Of a stretch of DNA of 64,000 nucleotides, positions 57,827 to 64,000 are shown piece after piece. The notes below the pieces were generated by a model. The model did not search any database. It was given only the letters and a program-made list of their open reading frames with translations, and was not told where the DNA came from. The position numbers and the translations under genes are program-made. The stretch lies in NCBI RefSeq assembly GCF_019175385.1, contig NC_083348.1:1131001-1195000 (forward strand), in the 5' to 3' direction. Position 1 is the stretch's first letter, and each line of letters starts with the position of its first letter. The DNA comes from Lycium barbarum. Lineage: Eukaryota > Streptophyta > Magnoliopsida > Solanales > Solanaceae.

Positions 57827-60059
57827 CATAGGTCGTGGGTTCCCAGGTGACGTCGGTACAAGGAGATATGGACGTTTTAAGGTCGAAAGGTCAGTAGGCT
57901 AGGCCCAACTCGGGACCAACCGGGTTAGGCCCAAAAAAAAAGGAGAAAATGAGGCCCAAAGAGAGAAGGGTGGCCGGCCATACATGGCCCAAGCCCATGG
58001 ATTTATTTAATTTCCATGTGATTAAATTAGCTTCATTTATTAGAAGCTTCAAGAGAGAACAAGAGAAGGAGAGAAACAAAGAAAGAAGAGCAAAAAAATT
58101 GAAGGCCATTCGGCCATGACCCAAGAAAATTCACCCCTTAAAATCTTGTCCCAAAAATTATTTTCTTGTGGTATTCCTACTAATTCAAGGGTCCTCTACA
58201 ACGTGGTGTAATTATTTCGGAAGATAAGTCGCCTGTTTCGTAGATTTGACACTTGGGTCAAGTGAAGAAGCTAGGAAGAAAAGGTAAGAATTAATTCCTT
58301 TTTATGTGTTATGAAGGTTTATTTATGTTGTGGAATGTAGAAAGGAGAAGAATTCATGAAAATATGGAAGTTGCATGATGAATATATATATATATATAGC
58401 CGTGGGTGTGCATGTGTGTGTAGAAGGATGAACCAATTTTATTTGTTATGTTAATTGTGTTGTTGAAGCCTTGTGATGGAAATGGAAGAAAATGGTTCAA
58501 GTTGACATGGAAAGTTGTTGAAAATGATTATAGGAAATTATGTGATTTTAATGTAGTTTTTATGTAATTATGGAAGTGGAGTTCTAAATGTGAATTATTA
58601 TATTAGTTGGTGAATTTGGAGGGATGCAAGTTCATATTGGCATGAAAGATTGGTTGTTAAGTTGTTATGGGAAGTTTTGTGATTTTTTGGTAAATTTGTG
58701 TAATCATGAAAATGAAATTGTTAAGGTGCAAATTATGATTATTGTTAATGAAATTGGAAGATGAAAATGTGTTATGAATATTTATGTCGAAGATTAGAGG
58801 TTTCGGATGAATTATGGTTTTGGTGGAATTTTCGTATATTTTGTAAATATTTTGTAGAATGATATAAAATTCTTCCGAATTGTATTGGAATGATCTTGAT
58901 TAGTAAATGAATATGAAAACATTGATATTGGTTTGGAAGTGCGAAGTTAGATTGGAAGTTGTCGCACTATGTAGAAAAGAATACTATTCATGCTAGAATG
59001 CGTTTTAATTCGATTGTTGATGTTGTTGGTATTGTTGTTGGTATGGTTGTTGACATTTTGGCCGAGTTAAATTCTCGGGGATGCTATATGTATAGGGGAG
59101 ATGCTGCCCAAATTTCTGTAGACAAGTATGAGTTAAGATTGAATTCCTAAAGACTTGTAATTGATATTTGGTAATTGTGACCAATTATAGATTTTGGAGG
59201 AAACGGGAATTGAGTTTGAAGAGGCGTAAGGAGCGAATAAGGTATGTAAAGCTTTACCTTTCCTTCTCTTGGCATGTCTTAGGTTTGATAGGTTTGGATA
59301 CGAGCCTCGGGGACGACTCTACTCTTAGGAATCCGCGTAGTAGAATTGAATTAAATATTTTATGAATAGTTGGATGAATTGCCTAAACACCTAGAACTTG
59401 TGCAAATAGAACCCGACTACTTTAAAACTCTCATAAGTGACGTCATGAAGTGTAACGTACGTAAATTAATTAATATAAGTCCGCTCGGTTAATCATTGTT
59501 AATGGGTCTTAAAGGATGCCTAATACCTTCCCTTTAGACTAATTGAACCCTTACTCAGATCTTTTGGTTTCGTAGACTTTAAAATAAAATCAACTTTAGA
59601 TAATTACTTTAATTAACTTTAGGTGTCCTAATTCACCGCAAATAATTAGGTGGCGACTCCTTAACATAAACGAAAAATAGGAATCACCAATATGTTGTAC
59701 TCTACTTTAACCCGGTTAAAATGGGGTATGACAGTGTTTACAGATAAATGCCTCAAGTTATGAGATTGATATTTTTATGAGAATATTGAGCTATTTTCCT
59801 AAGTTTCTCAATTTTATTCATTGTTGTGGCCTCACCTTAAAATAATTGTTCCTTCAAGGTGAGATAGAGCGATGATTATTCCATAATATAATCGGAGGTT
59901 ACCGACCTTACGTCACTCCGATAGAGTTATAGCTTTTTTTGGGCTCTCATGCATGCTGCTTATATGATATATGTATACATATATGATATATGTATATGTA
60001 TATGGAGAATATGGGAAAAAGGGTGAGGCGTTATATACGCATAACCACCTGATCAGCTG

Positions 60060-60255
60060 GATATCATCTCGGACGCGGGATGTCTGGGCAGTTATTACCA
60101 CTGGTCTACGACCAGTTGGGCAGATGGATATATTTACCACTGGACTGCAGCCAGTCGGGCAGTTACCGCTGATCAGTCGGGCGACGATAATCGGACGGGC
60201 GATTACCACCAGACTGCAGTCGGTTGGGCAGTTACCACTGATCAGTTGGGCAGTT
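60060..60255 (+). repeat. Tandem array in LTR D (GGGCAGTTACCACTGATCAGT units)
   Basis: Six or so irregular 30-40-bp units sharing GGGCAGTTACCACTGATCAG or ACTGCAGYCRGTYGGGC, in the right half of LTR D. Confidence 0.85.
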
Positions 60256-61034
60256 AGCATAGGATGATTAGTGAGATAAAGGCACAGTACTGTACATAGA
60301 TATAGTTAAGCATGCGAGAGTATAGGGAGAGACATGCATCATATATGGATCGGGTTGCACGCCGCAACACATATTCAGATAACGTTTGATAATAAGGTAA
60401 CCAGGACTATGGTAGGGTATACAGACTTAGTAAAGATCGCAAGGAGATGAAGAGGTATGTATGCATATGCTAGATTTCCATCGGTAGTTCAGAAATGCCA
60501 AGTTGATTCTTATTCTTCTCATCTTTAGTGTATGGCTATTTTGTTTCACTTTCCGCCTTACATACTCAGTACATTGCTCGAACTGACGTCCCTTTGCTGG
60601 GGGCGTTGCGTTTCATGCCACGCAGGTGTATACAGATGAGTAGAAGATGTTGCTAGAAGCTGTTCCAGCTGGATTGGCGAGCTCCATTTCCTTCCGGAGT
60701 GTTGCCGAGTCAGAGTATCTATGTTATGGTATCTTGATTGATGTTAGAGACTTTGCAGACAGGGTCACGTATATAGCATGTCAGTCTTGTAAGCGGCTCT
60801 GCAAGCCGAAGTATCATTATGCATTATGTTACAAATTTCATATAATTACATATTTTACTTGATTTGAGAAAGACAAAAAGAATGTTTTTGAAAGTTTTTC
60901 ATTATGCATTTCATTTCGTGATTTAAGAGTCCAGTGAGATTATGAACATAACAAGAACCAGCGGGGTTCGCTCGGCCCTGAGTAAGGGGTCGGGTGCCCA
61001 TCATGCCCTATTAGGATTGGGGAGTGACATTTTT

Positions 61035-61530
61035 AGTACATATGAGACAACGTACACGGGAGAAGTCTCCACAAGTTACAAGATATTGTTGTAAAGCTAA
61101 TTAAGTACTTAAACTAGTTTTGTTTCAATTGCAAATGGGAGTCCTCCTCCTATACAGAAACTTGGCTAATTAAGTACTTAGAAGATAATACTCTTTTTGC
61201 TTATGTATTAGAGGCTTATCTCCTACACTTTTGTCAAATATTGAACCGATTCAAGTCGTACACATTAGAGACTTACCTTCTTAATCTTCTTTATACTTGA
61301 TGATTGAACCGGTTAAAGTCTTACCTTTTTTGAAAAGGAAAAGGTAAGGCAGTCAAGTGCCCCTCTTTGTAACATTTTATCAATATATACAAAATATACT
61401 ACGAGGGTGGTTTAGATTAAAAAGAAATTATAAATGTCTTTCCTGAAGTACTTAAGAACAAAAATGTTGATATCTTGTTTGATATGAATAACATGAAGTA
61501 ACAAAAATAAAGGTCTTAAAGAAACTTACT
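61035..61530. other. No gene seen
   Basis: AT-rich DNA between LTR D and the F-box relic; no similarity recognised on either strand. Confidence 0.6.
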
Positions 61531-62285
61531 CTCGGTCTGTGATTGTAAAGTCAATGACCAATATCTCAAGATCATGAGCTTTGTAGAAAGCTGCAGATTC
61601 CATGGAAGTCCAACTGTTCAAAAGCTACGCTAAGTCCTAAGAATTTCCGGTTTGATGGTGAAAACTGGCACCATTTCAACTCCAAGATGGACATGCACTT
61701 ATAAACAAAATAGACAAACTAGAATGTGCCAAAACAAGGAAGTATGACATACTGAATAAATGAAATGCAAATTGTTGAATAATCCATAAAAAACAGCTTG
61801 GACTATACGACTGCGTTTTGCCACATCAGAGTGTTCATGGTTGGTTTGAGAATCCAAAGATGGGACCTTTAAACACTTAGGAAAGCCCATCAACATGACT
61901 TAAAGAGTATGGTCACTGTAAATCAATCCAAATTTCACATGTTATATAAATTGCAAACTCTTTATTCTCACAGTTAATCATCCAAAATGTTTTTCAACTT
62001 AGATTATCCTAAGTAGTGGCACTGCTAATGTTACTAAAGTAATGATTCGATGGCTAATAAAAAGTTCCTAAAAATATTTTAAATTTTGGTCAGTGAAGAG
62101 TATGAATAAACCTCAATGCAGCAGGTACCCAATTTAAGATTCTCAACATGGGCAACACTATGAAGAAGTTCCTTCAAATAGCTAAATTCCTTCTCCAAGT
62201 TGTGTTCTAAATCTAAATGAAGCATTGCAATAACAAGTGATGCCACATTGCGTATCTCACTGCACAATCCCAAAAGTTGCAAAAT

Positions 62286-62344
<59 letters not shown>

Positions 62345-62584
62345 CGGGCTATTATTTCGAGCCAAAGGTTATGATTCTTATCGTAATAGTCTCGTCGATC
62401 AATTTAGCTTCACAGAGCTGATTTCCAAACGATGTATGCCCGAAACATTATCGAGTTCCAAGCACTCCAAATTAGGGCAACCAGATAATACCTTCTCCAA
62501 AGAAACATCCATCGTGCAGACAATTGGCTGGTTCGTCCGGAAACTTTCAGATCCTCCATTCAGAGGGGAGATAAGAAAAGACAA
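61531..62584 (-). pseudogene. F-box/LRR (FBD family) pseudogene, LRR part
   Basis: In minus order: VSLEKVLSGCPNLECLELDNVSGIHRLEISSVKL (62510-62405), YYDKNHNLWLEIIA in another frame (about 62385-62345), IQILQLLGLCSEIRNVASLVIAMLHLD (62291-62210), EFSYLKELLHSVAHVENLKLGTCCIEV (62195-62115), then a separate exon-like block KFLGLSVAFEQLDFHGICSFLQSS and HDLEILVIDFTITDRE (about 61650-61533). These are typical leucine-rich repeats of plant F-box/FBD proteins, which recruit substrates to SCF ubiquitin ligases. A 24-unit AT microsatellite shifts the frame, and the last block has a 2-base loss and stops. No F-box is seen. Confidence 0.75.
62291..62338. repeat. (TA)24 microsatellite inside LRR codons
   Basis: Exactly 24 TA units between the codons for IIA and IQILQ of the LRR relic. 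It puts the two sides out of frame by one base. Confidence 0.95.
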
Positions 62585-62900
62585 TTGAAGCGTGCGGAGA
62601 AGATCTCAGAAAGCTCAGGAGCTCCTGTTCCATTTTAACATCATGACGAGACACGTCACTCTTCTTGCATCTAGCAGCAATGATGAACTTTTCTAGCACT
62701 GTTGCGTTCTCAAGCAAATAATTTATTAACGGCAGTACAGGCTTATTTTCACTTAATGGTCCAGCCATGTTAATGAACTTGACAGTCTTCAGATGTATCA
62801 ATGAGAAGCACTGTTCATCCTTACTGTTGTACTTCGGCAGTGAGCCCTGCAACAAAGAATCCGCTAACTTTATTCTCCTTAGATGGAAGTAGAAAGCCAA
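62547..62900 (-). pseudogene. FBD-domain exon of an F-box protein
   Basis: The frame reads CFSLIHLKTVKFINMAGPLSENK, LPLINYLLENATVLEKFIIAARCK and MEQELLSFLRSSPHASIVFSY and stops at 62547. This is the FBD domain, normally the C-terminal end of F-box/LRR proteins. The frame is uninterrupted, but on the minus strand it lies upstream of, and touching, the LRR relic at 62584. It therefore probably ends one tandem copy while the LRR relic begins inside another. Possible LRR sequence of the first copy (LVSLTISPEEFLTIPHNCHPCLV) lies at about 63470-63400. Whether this copy is functional cannot be judged from the window. Confidence 0.65.
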
Positions 62901-64000
62901 GGAGTTGATTGTGGATAGAATAAAATAAAAAGATGATGACTTTTGAACATGTCAAGTTCTTAACAAATGTTACAAAGTAGTACGTGCAAACAACAAAAAA
63001 ATGTTTCAGAGCTTCATTGAAGCTAGTCCTTATCTACTCATGAAGGTGAGTACTATTCCTTGTTGAACATCTTTTCCTACAAGTACAAAAATATTCACTG
63101 TAGAACTGGCTTATTCATAGTAACAACATGAAATTTCTGAGACTGCAACTCTTGAAGAAAATAAATGAGACAACAAAAAAGTTCCTCTAAGCATCTTACA
63201 CAAAAATAGAATAATAATCCCGCTGCTGCAGCTATTTAGCAAAGAGAAACCATTAAATTCCCAGACTAAAGCAGATTCTGAAATCCATGCAGAGCAGCAT
63301 TCAGATGAAATTTTCATAATTTGAACTATGTAATTTCTGTGAACAAATTGAGAAATACTCACCAGGATAGACGAGCACTTCTGTGCAAATCTGATTTAGG
63401 ATGGGTAAAACTAAACACGGATGGCAGTTGTGTGGAATAGTGAGGAACTCTTCTGGTGATATTGTTAAGGACACTAGGCCATGTAACAAACAATACGACT
63501 GAAGCATTACACTTTCTTATGGGCTTAAATGGTGTCTTGAACATGGTATTAGAAAGATTTTAGGTGGAAGGTAATTCTTCACTTATTGCGAATGCTGTCA
63601 AGGGAGTTGCAAAACCGTCTGGCCATTATGAAGCTATTGTTGAAGAAGTCAAGGTGATAACACTATTATTGAGAAACCAATGGAGTGGCTGATTCTTTAG
63701 CTGGATATAGTACCAGTTCGATGCAACGAAGAATTTCAGCTTTAACTTGCCACCAAGAGAAGCTAGAGGGTTGGCAAGGGACAGCTCGCTTCCTTCAAAA
63801 GTCGGAAGAATGCCCAAAGCTTTCCTCCAATAATGCAACAGTCTGAGCTTCCTGGTTTGATTTTTTTTTTCTTTGACCTCAAATGTTACTTGAGAATAAT
63901 CCTCACTTTTCTTTTTCATTTGGCACAAATATCATGTTTTGTGTCATATTACAACTTCTTCTTATGACTGTTATCGCTTAATTCATGACGAAACCGTCGT
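62901..64000. other. Possible introns/5' exons of the FBD gene, otherwise unassigned
   Basis: Short minus-strand frames, including 63626-63928 (100 codons, Lys-rich start), have no clear family. The block 63470-63360 could be a leucine-rich exon ending at a GTGAGT donor on the minus strand (about 63363-63358), consistent with being upstream of the FBD exon. The F-box itself, if present, would lie beyond 64000. Confidence 0.4.

Larger units (their letters stand above)
49425..59467 (+). mobile_element. 3'-truncated LTR (LTR B), sister of LTR A
   Basis: Begins TGTTGTGTCCCGTATTTTTG. Its two pieces, 49425-49719 and 57832-59467, align collinearly with LTR A (11690-13700), for example across CAACCATAGGTCGTGGGTTC at the split. 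Donor-like GT at 58284 and 59242. It ends abruptly in GTAACGTACGTAAATT at 59467, roughly where LTR A continues for another 1.6 kb, so a deletion removed its tandem array, hairpin module and 3' end. The gypsy element at 49720 is inserted in it. Confidence 0.82.
47705..59733 (+). mobile_element. LTR (LTR X) nested in LTR D, itself interrupted
   Basis: Begins TGTTCACACCCAATTTTGTC and ends AAAATGGGGTATGACA, with the duplication GTGTT at 47700-47704 and 59734-59738. Its own sequence is 47705-49325 plus 59468-59733. The 3' part contains AGGTGGCGACTCC and ACCCGGTTAAAATGGGG, a common LTR end in this plant group. A G-poor, CT-rich stretch lies at 48200-48370. No protein-coding homology, so probably a solo LTR. 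Confidence 0.78.
46451..61029 (+). mobile_element. Solo LTR (LTR D) containing nested insertions
   Basis: Begins TGTTATACCCCATAGTTTCG and ends TTGGGGAGTGACA, with the duplication TTTTT at 46446-46450 and 61030-61034. The two halves (46451-47704 and 59739-61029) join into an LTR of about 2.5 kb once the GTGTT-flanked insertion is removed. The right half carries the tandem array at 60060-60250 and the double hairpin at 60586-60624. Confidence 0.82.

Overview
This is plant nuclear DNA, most likely from a Solanaceae species. That rests on inference from the repeat families: LTRs opening TGTTATATCCCG and closing GTCGTGACA, SINEs with a TTG-repeat 3' end, Stowaway and Tourist MITEs, and an intact plant-type BRCA2 gene with many introns. 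Most of the window is transposable elements nested in one another. I see one intact host gene (BRCA2, minus strand, 29901-38347) and several host-gene relics.

Layout. 1-628 is G-rich low-complexity DNA. 629-879 is a broken copy of transcription elongation factor 1 (ELOF1-like), next to or inside which a small-LTR Ty1/copia element sits (880-5567, minus, TSD GTTTT). 5573-9440 holds a Tourist MITE (TSD TTA), a PB1/DUF3444 pseudogene split by a Mutator-type MITE (9-bp TSD) and a degenerate LTR. 9441-19721 is a full-length but dead L1 LINE (13-bp TSD) carrying a 3.6-kb solo LTR inside ORF1. 19831-25640 is a Mutator-like (MULE) element with long inverted repeats, its transposase cut by a second solo LTR (21130-24290). 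25640-28840 holds a MITE, a degenerate tandem array, a chromovirus integrase/chromodomain scrap and a second DUF3444 fragment.

BRCA2 (29901-38347) can be rebuilt in 18 exons with canonical GT-AG introns and consistent phases, giving about 1050 aa. Its introns carry MITEs, a SINE scrap and an odd palindromic element. Its promoter has two E2F-like sites and lies within about 150 bp of foldback repeats.

41567-61029 is a deep nest of LTRs. Three partial LTRs in series (41567, 43190, 44358) precede a solo LTR (46451-61029, TSD TTTTT). That one contains another solo LTR (47705-59733, TSD GTGTT), which contains an LTR remnant, then a truncated solo LTR (49425-59467), then a very young but coding-dead Ty3/gypsy element (49720-57826, TSD CATAG). 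61531-62900 holds F-box/LRR/FBD relics on the minus strand.

The most unusual signal is shared architecture across otherwise divergent LTR families. Each carries, in the same order, two splice-donor-like modules, a family-specific tandem array in most of them, and a roughly 70-bp double-hairpin module whose stems differ in sequence but keep pairing. BRCA2 is the only gene here that looks functional; everything else appears to be relic or mobile DNA.
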